From NCBI GenBank assembly GCA_034432755.1, contig DAOUBQ010000077.1:1-64000 (forward strand): DNA of 64,000 nt. Direction: 5' to 3'. Of the stretch, positions 1 to 7,852 are shown piece by piece. Both the position numbers and the translations under genes were made by a program. The DNA comes from UBA5195 sp034432755 (GTDB lineage Bacteria; Chloroflexota; Anaerolineae; Anaerolineales; Villigracilaceae). The notes under the pieces are model-generated. The model did not search any database. It worked only from the letters and a program-made list of their open reading frames with translations, and was not told the origin of the DNA. Position 1 is the stretch's first letter, and each line of letters opens with the position of its first letter.

Positions 1-360
1 GGATAGGCGGTTTGAGGGAAACTTGAGGGTTTGGTCCTGCGCAAAGGGCAGTCACAGTTACTCTCTGGTTCGAGGTTTTGTTGTGTTAGAAGCATATATT
101 CGGCCCTCCCCCGGTGCAGGCCGAGACTCGCAAAACTGTTGCTGCGTAGCCCTCTCCCATCGGGACGCGTACCAATCGGGGTAGATGGGTTGGGGTCAGG
201 GAAAATAGCGCAATTTTGCGCCAATCTGAATAGATCTGGAGTTTAGAGTTCAACTTGATTCAAAACCTTTGGTACACGGATTACGCTGAAAGCACGGAGG
301 CTCACCGATTTTTCTTTAACAATTCGCCTCAATCTGCGAAATTCGCGCCATGCCGGTTCT
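1..360. other. Gene-poor window edge, no gene recognised
   Basis: Only short open frames of about 60-70 codons occur here. None has a recognisable domain or a ribosome binding site. Near 270-297 the text resembles the low-complexity phrase seen again at about 17951-17978 (acacgga..tacgc..gaaa.cacgg), so part of this stretch is probably dispersed repeat debris. Confidence 0.5.
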
Positions 361-477
361 GCCCGGAGGTCAATCTCCGGGCTGCCAGTACAAAGTCCGC
401 TTAAGCGGACGGATTAGCCGGGGTTTAGCCGTCTTCAGACGGCTTTGGATGAATAGCCCGGACATTAATGTTCGGGC
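361..477. repeat. Array of four short palindromes
   Basis: Four separate inverted repeats stand in a row. 361-382 has 8-bp arms (GCCCGGAG) and a 6-nt loop. 395-410 is a perfect 16-bp palindrome centred on TTAA. 427-444 is a perfect 18-bp palindrome centred on TTCAGA. 456-477 is a palindrome centred on ATTAAT with one G-T pair. Each unit has a different stem sequence, so this is a chain of hairpins and not a tandem repeat. Arrays of this style are common between genes in some Chloroflexota and Cyanobacteria (general knowledge). Function is unknown. Confidence 0.8.
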
Positions 478-542
478 GGAATGGCGCAAGAATATTTCTC
501 GGACAGGCTCTAAACTCAAGATAGATGCAACCACCCTGAAAT

Positions 543-574
543 AAAAACAGGGAGGTTTTGAGCCTCCCTGTTTC
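543..574 (-). terminator. Rho-independent terminator after groES
   Basis: A 9-bp stem (ACAGGGAGG pairing with CCTCCCTGT) encloses a 7-nt loop. Read on the minus strand it is followed by a run of T. It lies about 25 nt past the groES stop codon. Confidence 0.8.
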
Positions 575-596
575 ATTGCCCAGAAAAGGTCTTTGG

Positions 597-872
597 TTAG
601 TCTAGCAATTTTGCCAGCACGTCGCTGCATTCCATCAGCAGGTATTCCTGTCCGTTCAGTTTGAATTCGGTGCCGGTGTATTTGGCGAACAGGACTTTGT
701 CATTCACCTTCAGTTTTATTTCTTCATCATCGCCAACGGCGACGACCAGGCCGGTTTGGGGCTTTTCTTTGGCTGTATCGGGCAGGTAAAGACCGGTGGA
801 AGTTTTGCTTTCCTGCTCAAGGGGTTGGATGAGCACGCGCGCGCCCATCGGTTGAATTTTAAGATCGCTCAT
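597..872 (-). CDS. groES: Co-chaperonin GroES (Cpn10)
   Basis: This 91-residue protein has the Cpn10 fold pattern: an N-terminal segment KIQPMGARVLIQPL, a mobile loop at about 20-37 with the hydrophobic GLYLP tripeptide region that docks on GroEL, and a C-terminal YLLMECSDVLAKL strand. GroES caps the GroEL ring in the cytoplasm during protein folding. The ATG at 872 is chosen because GGAGG sits 5 nt upstream; an in-frame TTG four codons earlier lies inside that binding site. No groEL is adjacent. It follows the glutaredoxin gene by 15 nt, so the two are probably co-transcribed, and a strong terminator follows. The size is normal for the family. Confidence 0.93.
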   Translation of the reverse strand: MSDLKIQPMGARVLIQPLEQESKTSTGLYLPDTAKEKPQTGLVVAVGDDEEIKLKVNDKVLFAKYTGTEFKLNGQEYLLMECSDVLAKLLD

Positions 873-887
873 AGGTTCCTCCAAGGT

Positions 888-1139
888 TTAGATTCCGAGA
901 TATTTTTCAATTTTGGGGCGGTCAAACCCGACCACAATTTTACCGCCAATGTCTATGACTGGCACGCCCTGCTGCCCAGAGCGGCGAACCATATCGCGGG
1001 CGGCGGCCGCATCGCGCGAGACGTCAACATCCTTAAATTTCACGCCTTTCTCGCGGAAATACTTCTTCGCCATGTTACAGTAAGTACAGGTGGGCGTGCT
1101 GAACACAATCACGCGGGGTTGAGATTTGGTTTCTGACAT
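888..1139 (-). CDS. Glutaredoxin-like thiol-disulfide protein
   Basis: An 83-residue single thioredoxin-fold domain. The redox motif is C18-T-Y-C21 after the first beta strand (VIVFSTPTC), and the cis-proline is in GVPV at residue 60. The C-terminal GF.RP.IEKYLGI helix is typical of NrdH/YruB-type glutaredoxins, which reduce protein disulfides or ribonucleotide reductase. The ATG at 1139 is preceded by GAGGTG at suitable spacing; a GTG three codons upstream overlaps that site and is less likely. It shares a transcription unit with groES and is divergent from acs. The exact reductant (NrdH type versus glutathione type) cannot be decided from sequence. Confidence 0.85.
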   Translation of the reverse strand: MSETKSQPRVIVFSTPTCTYCNMAKKYFREKGVKFKDVDVSRDAAAARDMVRRSGQQGVPVIDIGGKIVVGFDRPKIEKYLGI

Positions 1140-1198
1140 TTGGTTCACCTCAATTGTTTTGTTCCAAAGGTTAGATGTTATTCTGTGAAAAAAGTTAC

Positions 1199-1234
1199 AC
1201 CCAAAAATGTGTATCTTTTTAAGACATTTTGGGT
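1199..1234. promoter_or_regulatory. Inverted repeat in the grx/acs divergent region
   Basis: ACCCAAAAATGT (1199-1210) faces ACATTTTGGGT (1224-1234), an 11-bp imperfect inverted repeat with a 13-nt spacer. It sits between the two divergent starts, just upstream of the acs promoter, where an operator would lie. No protein can be named for it. Confidence 0.4.
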
Positions 1235-1242
1235 AATTATTC

Positions 1243-1271
1243 TTGAATCGAACGAAAAACCGCTGTATATT
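1243..1271 (+). promoter_or_regulatory. Sigma-70 type promoter of acs
   Basis: TTGAAT (1243-1248) and TATATT (1266-1271) are separated by exactly 17 nt. A small hairpin (CGCGGA 1279-1284 with TCCGCG 1291-1296) lies in the predicted leader, upstream of the ribosome site AGGAGGAG. Confidence 0.65.
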
Positions 1272-1324
1272 AGTGTAACGCGGAGTTTATTCCGCGCCCA
1301 TCATTCATAGGAGGAGTTGCGTTT

Positions 1325-3226
1325 ATGCCAGCCAAACCAACCGAATTGGAAGGTGAAGTTTACTATCCGTCGAAGGAGGTCATCGCCCAGGCTATCTTGA
1401 AAGATTGGGATGAGTTGGCCGATTTTGCGCATAAAGACCTGGAGGGGTTCTGGGCCAGAGAAGCAGAGGAACTATCCTGGTTCAGGAAGTGGGACAAAGT
1501 TCTGGATGATTCACAAGCTCCATTTTTTAAGTGGTTCGTGGGCGGGCAGGTCAACATCGCCTACAACGCGGTGGACCGTCACCTGCTGACTTTTCGCAAG
1601 AACAAATTGGCCCTCATCTGGGAGGCGGAGGACGGCAAAAGCGAGCGGACGTTTTCATACTACGCCCTCAACCGCGAAGTGACCCGCATGGCAAACATCA
1701 TCAAGTCAATGGGCGTTGGCAAGGGTGACCGCGTGACCATCTACATGGGGCGCATTCCCGAAATTGTCTTTGCCATGCTGGCCTGCGCCAAAATTGGCGC
1801 GATTCACTCGGTGGTGTTCGGCGGCTTCAGCGTGGATGCGCTTCAGGGGCGAATTGCGGATTCAGAGTCGAAGCTGGTCATTACCTGTGATGGCGCCTAT
1901 CAAAACGGGAAGCTCGTGGAGCTGAAGCGCATCGTTGATGAGTCGCTCAAGCATTGCCCAACTGTCGAAAATGTGATTGTTGTCAAACGCACTGGTCACG
2001 ACGTGCCAATGGAATCCATGCGTGACCACTGGTATCACGATATGTGCGCCCTGCCGATTGCCAACGGCAAATGCCCAACCGAGGTGATGGACTCTGAAGA
2101 CCCACTCTTCATCCTTTACACCAGCGGCTCCACTGGCAAGCCCAAAGCCATCTTGCACACGCACGGCGGCTACATGGTTGGCACATACACCACGCTGAAG
2201 TATGTCTTCGACCTCAATGATGAAGACCGCTTTTGGTGTACGGCTGACCCCGGCTGGATTACCGGCCACTCCTACCTGGTGTATGGCCCGCTTGTCAACG
2301 GCGCAACGGTTTTTCTGTTCGAGGGCGGCCCCTCTTTCCCTTACCCCAATCGCTGGTGGCAGCTCATTGAGCGTTTTGGCATTACCATCTTCTACACCGC
2401 CCCCACCGCCATTCGCGGGCTGATGCGCTTTGGCGAGGCCTGGCCGAATAAACATGACCTGTCCTCCCTGCGCCTGCTCGGCACAGTCGGCGAGCCGATT
2501 AATCCCGAAGCCTGGAAGTGGTTCCACCGCGTCATCGGCAAGGAGAAATGCCCCATCATGGATACCTGGTGGCAGACGGAGACTGGCGCGTTCATGATTA
2601 CGCCCACGCCGGTCGTTCCGCTCAAGCCCGGCTCTGGCACGCGGCCTTTCTTTGGCCAGGTGGCCGAGATTGTGGATGAACAAGGCAACCCTGTGCCAGA
2701 TGGCGCAGAAGGCTATCTGGTCCTCACCCGTCCCTGGCCCTCCATGCTGCGCACCATCTACAAAGACCCCGAGCGTTACGTCAAGGGCTACTGGAGCAAG
2801 TACCCCGGCAAGTATATGACCGGCGACAGCGCCCGGCGCGATAAGGACGGTTATTTCTGGATTATCGGGCGCGTGGACGACGTGATTAAGGTCTCCGGCC
2901 ACCGGCTTGGCACGGCGGAAATCGAATCGGCGCTGATTACGCACCATGCGGTGGCCGAATCGGCGGCCATTGGCCTGCCGCACGAGGTGAAGGGTCAGGC
3001 CATTTTCTGCTTTGTGCAACTCAAACCCGGCTTTGCCCCCACCGAGGAACTGGGCGAGGAACTGCGTCAGCACGTTTCGCGCCACCTCGGCCCGATTGCC
3101 CGCCCGGAGGAAGTGCGCTTCATTGACAAGCTACCCAAAACCCGCTCTGGCAAGATTATGCGGCGCGTTCTCAAAGCCCGCGCCCAGGGTCTGCCCGAAG
3201 GCGATTTAAGCACGCTCGAAGAATAA
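1325..3226 (+). CDS. acs: Acetyl-CoA synthetase (AMP-forming)
   Basis: The 633-residue enzyme activates acetate to acetyl-CoA through acetyl-adenylate in the cytoplasm. Visible motifs are the AMP-binding loop YTSGSTGKPKA near residue 264, the CoA-site region WWQTETG near 419, the hinge and A8 motif DDVIKVSGHR near 519, and the C-terminal PKTRSGKIMRR with the catalytic and acetylation-prone lysine near 609. The length matches typical Acs (about 650). The start is an ATG with AGGAGGAG about 8 nt upstream. It is a single-gene unit with its own promoter and a strong downstream hairpin. Reversible acetylation of the lysine is known for the family; no acetyltransferase gene is nearby. Confidence 0.96.
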   Translation: MPAKPTELEGEVYYPSKEVIAQAILKDWDELADFAHKDLEGFWAREAEELSWFRKWDKVLDDSQAPFFKWFVGGQVNIAYNAVDRHLLTFRKNKLALIWEAEDGKSERTFSYYALNREVTRMANIIKSMGVGKGDRVTIYMGRIPEIVFAMLACAKIGAIHSVVFGGFSVDALQGRIADSESKLVITCDGAYQNGKLVELKRIVDESLKHCPTVENVIVVKRTGHDVPMESMRDHWYHDMCALPIANGKCPTEVMDSEDPLFILYTSGSTGKPKAILHTHGGYMVGTYTTLKYVFDLNDEDRFWCTADPGWITGHSYLVYGPLVNGATVFLFEGGPSFPYPNRWWQLIERFGITIFYTAPTAIRGLMRFGEAWPNKHDLSSLRLLGTVGEPINPEAWKWFHRVIGKEKCPIMDTWWQTETGAFMITPTPVVPLKPGSGTRPFFGQVAEIVDEQGNPVPDGAEGYLVLTRPWPSMLRTIYKDPERYVKGYWSKYPGKYMTGDSARRDKDGYFWIIGRVDDVIKVSGHRLGTAEIESALITHHAVAESAAIGLPHEVKGQAIFCFVQLKPGFAPTEELGEELRQHVSRHLGPIARPEEVRFIDKLPKTRSGKIMRRVLKARAQGLPEGDLSTLEE

Positions 3227-3250
3227 GAACCGACAGGGCCATGCCTTGCG

Positions 3251-3294
3251 CCGGTTTGCAGGTTTTGCGCTTGCCTGAAAAACCTGCAAACCGG
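3251..3294 (+). terminator. Strong hairpin after acs
   Basis: A perfect 16-bp stem (3251-3266 with 3279-3294, beginning CCGGTTTGCAGG) encloses a 12-nt loop, 25 nt after the acs stop. There is no clear T run after it, so it may act as an mRNA end-protector and not as a classic terminator. Confidence 0.6.
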
Positions 3295-3358
3295 TGCGTA
3301 ATTTCACAGACCACTCTGTCACGCTTTCCTTTTTGTTTCCTGCGCTATTCTCATCGCG

Positions 3359-3970
3359 ATGGGTAAAAAGATAATGAACAACCTTTTTTCTAAACTCCAG
3401 TTGCTCGGTTCCGAACTTGTCCTGGGCAGTCTCATCGCCATCCTGAGTGTGTTGACCGCTCTGGCCGGCTATCAGGCTTCCATGGCCGATTCTGAACAAA
3501 CCACCAAAAACGTTCAGGGCCAGCAACGGCTGACCGATGCCAACGCCGAATACCTGACCGCTAACCAACTCATCGTCTACGACTATACCCTCTACGATGG
3601 TTACTTCACTGCGCAGCCTGGCACGGAGCAAGAAGAATACTACCGCAGCAGCTTCTCCGATACTCTGAAAGCCGATATGGCTGCCGGGGTTGACCTTTTT
3701 AGCGATTCTTACTACGAAAGCATGTATGCCGAGGCTAACGCCATGTTTCAAGAAGCCGATGATTTATTTGCCAAAGCACAAGAATGGAACAAGCGCGGCG
3801 ATGCCCTGCAACTGGTGATGCTCATCATGGCACTCGGCCTGGCCTTTGCCGCCTGGGCCTCGCTGCTCAAAGAGGAGAGCTGGATGCGCATCTTGTTCGC
3901 TTTTTTCAGCATCGCTATGCTCGTGTATGGTTTGATTACTTACCTGGCCGTGCCTTCGGTGGCTGGTTAA
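3359..3970 (+). CDS. Hypothetical three-TM membrane protein
   Basis: A 203-residue protein of no family I recognise. The N-terminus carries one hydrophobic helix (about 15-40). A hydrophilic, acidic and tyrosine-rich segment follows (about 45-145, with many D, E and Y and likely helical MYAEANAMFQEADDLFAKAQEWNKRGD). Two closely spaced helices end the protein (about 150-168 and 176-198). The middle segment would lie outside the membrane on one side. The predicted start ATG lacks a clear ribosome site; an ATG five codons later is possible. A terminator follows directly, supporting a monocistronic gene. Confidence 0.7.
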   Translation: MGKKIMNNLFSKLQLLGSELVLGSLIAILSVLTALAGYQASMADSEQTTKNVQGQQRLTDANAEYLTANQLIVYDYTLYDGYFTAQPGTEQEEYYRSSFSDTLKADMAAGVDLFSDSYYESMYAEANAMFQEADDLFAKAQEWNKRGDALQLVMLIMALGLAFAAWASLLKEESWMRILFAFFSIAMLVYGLITYLAVPSVAG

Positions 3971-3992
3971 CAAATCAAGGCTTGGGAAAATG

Positions 3993-4022
3993 AAACTCCG
4001 GGATGAATATCTCGGAGTTTTT
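3993..4022 (+). terminator. Rho-independent terminator
   Basis: AAACTCCG (3993-4000) pairs with CGGAGTTT (4013-4020) and runs into a T stretch, 23 nt after the stop of the membrane-protein gene. Confidence 0.75.
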
Positions 4023-4484
4023 GATTGCGAACCTTTGTAGTCAATTTTCTTTTTCACCTGAATTCGGGATAAGCCTTTTGAACCGTCCCGAAGGCGTTGT
4101 ACGGGCAACTTCAAGGGTCGAAATCAGCCTTCGGGACGCTGATCCCGAGCCGACGTTTTTTTAAGTTCTCTTGCGCCGAATTTCAAGATTCTTCATTCCG
4201 CCGTTCAGAATTTTTTGTGTACTTCGTGTCTTTTGTGGTGATGGGCCTTTTTGCATTGGACTCGTGACTCTCCTGAAACAAATTAGGCGTTAACAACCTG
4301 AAAATGAGTACCGGCTGGGGGCTGGTCCCTAAAAAAGCGCCGCAGGCAACCCAAAAATGACCACTTTCATGGAGAAAACCAAATCAGAAAATCACCGTCT
4401 CGGCTGTTGCTGACCATCCCCTGAGGTTGGCCGGGATGCAAAAAATCCCTGAACAGGTGCAAGATAGAGAGATACCGAATAACC
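4023..4484. other. Intergenic region with inverted repeat and repeat debris
   Basis: No credible gene. A perfect 12-bp inverted repeat, CGTCCCGAAGGC (4084-4095) with GCCTTCGGGACG (4127-4138), spans a 31-nt loop and is followed by a T7 run at about 4155. A dispersed 23-nt repeat lies at 4170-4192. The stretch 4290-4445 is not recognised as any known riboswitch. Confidence 0.5.
4170..4192 (+). repeat. Dispersed repeat, copy 1
   Basis: A 23-nt segment beginning CTTGCGCCGAATTTCAAG is identical to 10311-10333. Similarity extends a few bases upstream with one mismatch. Both copies lie in non-coding DNA. Confidence 0.75.
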
Positions 4485-5021
4485 CTATCGTTTCAGCCGC
4501 TCTACAAACTGCTTCCTGAACTTCGCCACTTTGGGGGCCACCACCGCCATGCAGTAGGGCTGGAAAGGGTTGTTGGCGAAATATTCCTGGTGATAGTCCT
4601 CCGCCATATAAAACGCATCGAATTTCGTCACTTCGGTCACGATGGGATTGGGCCAGAGTTTGGCATCGGTCAATTCCCGGATGACTTCCTCAGCTGTCCG
4701 TTTTTGCTCTTCGTCGAGATAAAAAATCGCCGAGCGGTAGGATGTGCCAATGTCGTTGCCCTGTCGGTTGAGGGTGGTCGGGTCGTGGATGGCGAAGAAG
4801 ACCCTGAGCAGGTCGCGGTAGGTGATGATGGTCGGGTCGAAGGTCACGCGCACAACTTCGGCATGACCGGTCGTGTCGCTGCACACCTGCTTGTAGGTTG
4901 GGTTGGGGACATGCCCGCCGGAGTAGCCAGATTCAACCGATTCGACGCCTTTCAGGTCATCGAAGACTGCTTCGAGACACCAAAAACAGCCACCGGCCAG
5001 GATTGCGGTTTGGGTACTCAT
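4485..5021 (-). CDS. msrA: Peptide methionine sulfoxide reductase MsrA
   Basis: The 178-residue enzyme reduces the S-epimer of methionine sulfoxide in oxidised proteins. The signature GCFWC places the nucleophilic cysteine at residue 12 and a second cysteine at 15. The family blocks SGYSGGHVPNPTYKQVCSDTTGHAEVV and FFAIHDPTTLNRQGNDIGTSYRSAIF follow. The ATG at 5021 is chosen because GGAGG lies 8 nt upstream; the open frame extends 15 codons further but without a binding site. The enzyme normally relies on thioredoxin-type reductants, and a glutaredoxin gene lies 3.3 kb away. It is transcribed in the same direction as clpC, 73 nt downstream of it, with a hairpin between them. Confidence 0.95.
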   Translation of the reverse strand: MSTQTAILAGGCFWCLEAVFDDLKGVESVESGYSGGHVPNPTYKQVCSDTTGHAEVVRVTFDPTIITYRDLLRVFFAIHDPTTLNRQGNDIGTSYRSAIFYLDEEQKRTAEEVIRELTDAKLWPNPIVTEVTKFDAFYMAEDYHQEYFANNPFQPYCMAVVAPKVAKFRKQFVERLKR

Positions 5022-5050
5022 AAAATCATCCTCCAAGAGAATAAAATAAC

Positions 5051-5077
5051 GTAGGGGCGCGGCCACCGCGCCCCTAC
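5051..5077 (-). terminator. 12-bp perfect hairpin between clpC and msrA
   Basis: GTAGGGGCGCGG (5051-5062), a CCA loop and CCGCGCCCCTAC (5066-5077). On the minus strand it follows the clpC stop and is succeeded by a T-rich stretch. The GTAGGGGC ends recur as an inverted pair at 49455-49462 and 49567-49574, so it may also be a small dispersed palindromic repeat. Confidence 0.55.
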
Positions 5078-5094
5078 CCGATTGGTTACGAAAA

Positions 5095-7605
5095 TCACGC
5101 CGCCGGCTCTGGCTCGGATTCTGGTTCGACGGTGGTGAGACGGTTCAGGACGATTTCATCGTCCGCCGCCAGTTCCACCTGGATGGAGTCGCCATCTTTG
5201 AACTCACCGGAGAGCAGGTTGTCGGAGAGTTTATCTTCTACTTTTTGCTGGATGACGCGGCGCAGCGGGCGGGCGCCCATTTCAGGGTCGTAGCCTTCCT
5301 CGCCCAGTTTTGCCAGGGCTTCGGGCGTGGCCGTCAGGGTGATGTTGTGTTCGGTGAGGCGCGCGGCAACTTTATCGAGTTCCAGTTTAACGATTTTCTG
5401 AATGTCTTCCTTGTTCAGGGCGCGGAAGACAATCACACTATCGAGGCGGTTGATGAATTCAGGGCGGAAGGCGCGCTTGAGGGTTTCGGTGAGTTTCTTG
5501 CGCATGTCTTCATAGCTCAGGCGTTCTTCGGTGGCTTCATCGCGTTTGAGTGCAAAACCGAGGGCGGCCTGTTTTTTAATCATATCCGCGCCGACGTTGG
5601 AGGTCATGACGATAATTGCGTTGCGGAAATCGACCTTGCGGCCTTTGGCGTCCGAAAGGTGGCCTTCTTCCATGATTTGCAGCAACATGTTGTGGACTTC
5701 GGGGTGCGCCTTCTCAATTTCGTCGAACACGACAATCGAGTATGGACGACGGCGCAGGGCTTCGGTCAACTGACCGGCGTCTTCGTAGCCGACATAGCCG
5801 GGAGGCGCGCCCACCAGACGGCTGGCGGTGTGCCGTTCCATGAACTCAGACATGTCGAGCTGTAAGGCGGCTTCTTCGGAGCCAAACATGAATTTTGCCA
5901 GGGTTTTGGTCAGTTCGGTTTTGCCCACGCCGGTTGGGCCGAGGAAAATGAATGAGCCGATGGGACGGCGCGGGTCTTTGAGACCGGCCCGGGCGCGGCG
6001 CACCGCGCGCGAGATGGCGATAATTGCCTCGTCTTGGCCGATAATGGACTTCTGGAGTTCTTCTTCCATCCGCAACAAGCGCTGTGATTCTTCTTCGGCA
6101 ATCTGCATGAGTGGCACGCCGGTCCACATCGAGATAACTTCGGCGATGTCTTCGGCAGTCACCACCGGGCTGTTGGCGCGGTCCCAACCGGTGCGCAGGC
6201 GTTCCAACTGGTTTTCGATGGAATTTTCGCGTTCCTGCCACGAGCGCACTTCCTCCGAGTTGCCTTCTTCCTGGGCCAGGGCGCGGTTTTGGCGCACTTC
6301 GCGCAGTTGGGTGAACAGGTCTTTGGCCTGCCTGGCTGCCGGAGATTTGTACATGCGCACCCGCGAGGCCGATTCGTCAATCAGGTCAATGGCCTTATCG
6401 GGCAGGAATCGCTCGGTGACGTAGCGGCTGGAAAGGTGGGCGGCGGCCTCGAGGGCCTCGTCTGAAATAATCAGCTTGTGGTGTTCTTCGTAAGCGCTGC
6501 GAATGCCGCGCAGGATTTCGATGGTTTCCGATTCAGACGGCTCATCAACCTGCACCTGCTGGAATCTGCGCTCCAGGGCGGCATCCGACTCGATGTGTTT
6601 GCGATATTCATCGAGTGTGGTTGCGCCGATGACCTGCAATTCGCCGCGCGAGAGGGCCGGTTTCAAGATGTTGGCCGCATCCACGCTCGAACCGGCGGCC
6701 CCGGCCCCCACCAGCATGTGGACTTCGTCAATGAAGAGAATCGAGCCAGATTGCTTTAGCTCGTCAATGACGCGCTTCAGGCGTTCCTCAAACTGGCCGC
6801 GATACATCGTCCCGGCCACCAGCGAACCAACGTCTAACTGCAACACGCGTTTGTTCATGAGCGGGGCTGGCACGTCGCCATCCACAATCCGCTGGGCCAG
6901 GCCTTCCACAATGGCGGTCTTGCCAACGCCCGGCTCGCCAATCAGGGCCGGGTTGTTCTTGGTGCGGCGCGCCAAAATCTGAATGACGCGCTCAATTTCC
7001 ATTTGGCGGCCTATCACCGGGTCGAGTTTGCCCTGTTCGGCCTTGCTGGTCAGGTCGCTGGCGAGTTGGTCTACCAGCGGGGTTTTAGCGCCTTGCTGCC
7101 CGCTCTGCGGCGCGCCCGGTTTGGCGGGTTCGCGCCCGGCAGGAGCAGCGGGCAGGTTGGGCGAGGAGGATTCCTGCAACACGCGCCGGGTCTGGCGGCG
7201 GATTTCGTCGGGGGTTGCGCCCAGGCGGCGCAGGGCTTCCATCGCTGTCCCTTCGGTGCGGATGAGTCCCAACAGCAAGTGTTCCGTCCCAATGTAATGA
7301 TGTCCCATCCGGCGGGCTTCGTCCACTGCGTATTCCAGCACCTGCTGGGTGTCGTTCGATAGATCGATTTTTTCACCGGGCGGGTTTTTTCCCTCGCCGG
7401 TTAGCCGAAAGACGATTTCGCGCACGCGGTCTGGCTCGAAGCCCATTTCGCGCAGGACTCGCCCAGCCACGCCGCCTTCTTCTTCGATTAAACCAATTAA
7501 TAAATGCTCGGTCCCAATCAACGGATGATGAGCGCGTTCTGCCTCGGCATGTGCCAGGCTCAAAACTCTGCGAGCACGTTGGGTAAAGCGTTCCATACCA
7601 GCCAT
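5095..7605 (-). CDS. clpC: ClpC-type AAA+ unfoldase
   Basis: An 836-residue Hsp100 ATPase that unfolds substrates and feeds them to ClpP. Order of parts: two Clp-N repeats (about 5-145), a Pro/Gly/Ala linker (about 146-175), AAA1 with Walker A GEPGVGKT near 222 and Walker B ILFIDEVH, a short middle coiled domain (about 415-460), AAA2 with GPTGVGKT near 554, and a C-terminal D2-small domain. The LGF tripeptide near 677 in QAALGFALK corresponds to the ClpP-docking loop, so this is a protease partner and not a ClpB disaggregase. The ATG at 7605 has AAGGAG 5 nt upstream. The tail is Glu/Pro rich. No ClpP or McsB gene is adjacent. Confidence 0.95.
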   Translation of the reverse strand: MAGMERFTQRARRVLSLAHAEAERAHHPLIGTEHLLIGLIEEEGGVAGRVLREMGFEPDRVREIVFRLTGEGKNPPGEKIDLSNDTQQVLEYAVDEARRMGHHYIGTEHLLLGLIRTEGTAMEALRRLGATPDEIRRQTRRVLQESSSPNLPAAPAGREPAKPGAPQSGQQGAKTPLVDQLASDLTSKAEQGKLDPVIGRQMEIERVIQILARRTKNNPALIGEPGVGKTAIVEGLAQRIVDGDVPAPLMNKRVLQLDVGSLVAGTMYRGQFEERLKRVIDELKQSGSILFIDEVHMLVGAGAAGSSVDAANILKPALSRGELQVIGATTLDEYRKHIESDAALERRFQQVQVDEPSESETIEILRGIRSAYEEHHKLIISDEALEAAAHLSSRYVTERFLPDKAIDLIDESASRVRMYKSPAARQAKDLFTQLREVRQNRALAQEEGNSEEVRSWQERENSIENQLERLRTGWDRANSPVVTAEDIAEVISMWTGVPLMQIAEEESQRLLRMEEELQKSIIGQDEAIIAISRAVRRARAGLKDPRRPIGSFIFLGPTGVGKTELTKTLAKFMFGSEEAALQLDMSEFMERHTASRLVGAPPGYVGYEDAGQLTEALRRRPYSIVVFDEIEKAHPEVHNMLLQIMEEGHLSDAKGRKVDFRNAIIVMTSNVGADMIKKQAALGFALKRDEATEERLSYEDMRKKLTETLKRAFRPEFINRLDSVIVFRALNKEDIQKIVKLELDKVAARLTEHNITLTATPEALAKLGEEGYDPEMGARPLRRVIQQKVEDKLSDNLLSGEFKDGDSIQVELAADDEIVLNRLTTVEPESEPEPAA

Positions 7606-7672
7606 AAATTCTCCTTGACCAATTCGACAAGAACGGTCTTGAATGAATTTTACCAAAAAAGGGAGAAGTGAA

Positions 7673-7728
7673 ATTATATGAATATGATTAGAGTTTGTGA
7701 TGGCAGCAAATATATCTCTATTTGCTGC
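7673..7728 (-). promoter_or_regulatory. Putative clpC promoter with flanking hairpin
   Basis: On the minus strand TATAAT (7673-7678) lies 67 nt before the clpC start. Just upstream is a 10-bp perfect inverted repeat, GCAGCAAATA (7703-7712) with TATTTGCTGC (7719-7728), placed where a repressor could cover the -35 zone. It does not match the CIRCE, HAIR or CtsR box consensus. The -35 hexamer is poor. Confidence 0.4.
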
Positions 7729-7852
7729 TGCGCATTTGAAAGAAAGGGTCAGTCATAATGTACACTTTTGCGGCGACCTAATCAACAAGTGGAGGCAAAT
7801 GACTGACTGCTGCCAGCAAGAAAGACCGACCGATTGCCTTTTTGCAGTGGCG

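Noticed and set aside
1..360. Possible tRNA or structured RNA at the left edge
   Set aside because: No cloverleaf or conserved T-loop could be assembled by eye. Without a covariance search it is not supported.
1862..3085. Long minus-strand open frame of 407 codons opposite acs
   Set aside because: It lies entirely inside acs, whose conserved motifs are certain. The antisense frame has no domain and arises from GC-rich codon use.
3206..3751. Minus-strand frame of 181 codons over the three-TM protein gene
   Set aside because: The plus-strand frame has coherent membrane helices, its own terminator and better composition.
4290..4445. Riboswitch candidate before msrA
   Set aside because: It was compared with TPP, cobalamin, preQ1 and c-di-GMP consensus from memory. 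No match to their invariant segments. It lies downstream of msrA, not upstream.
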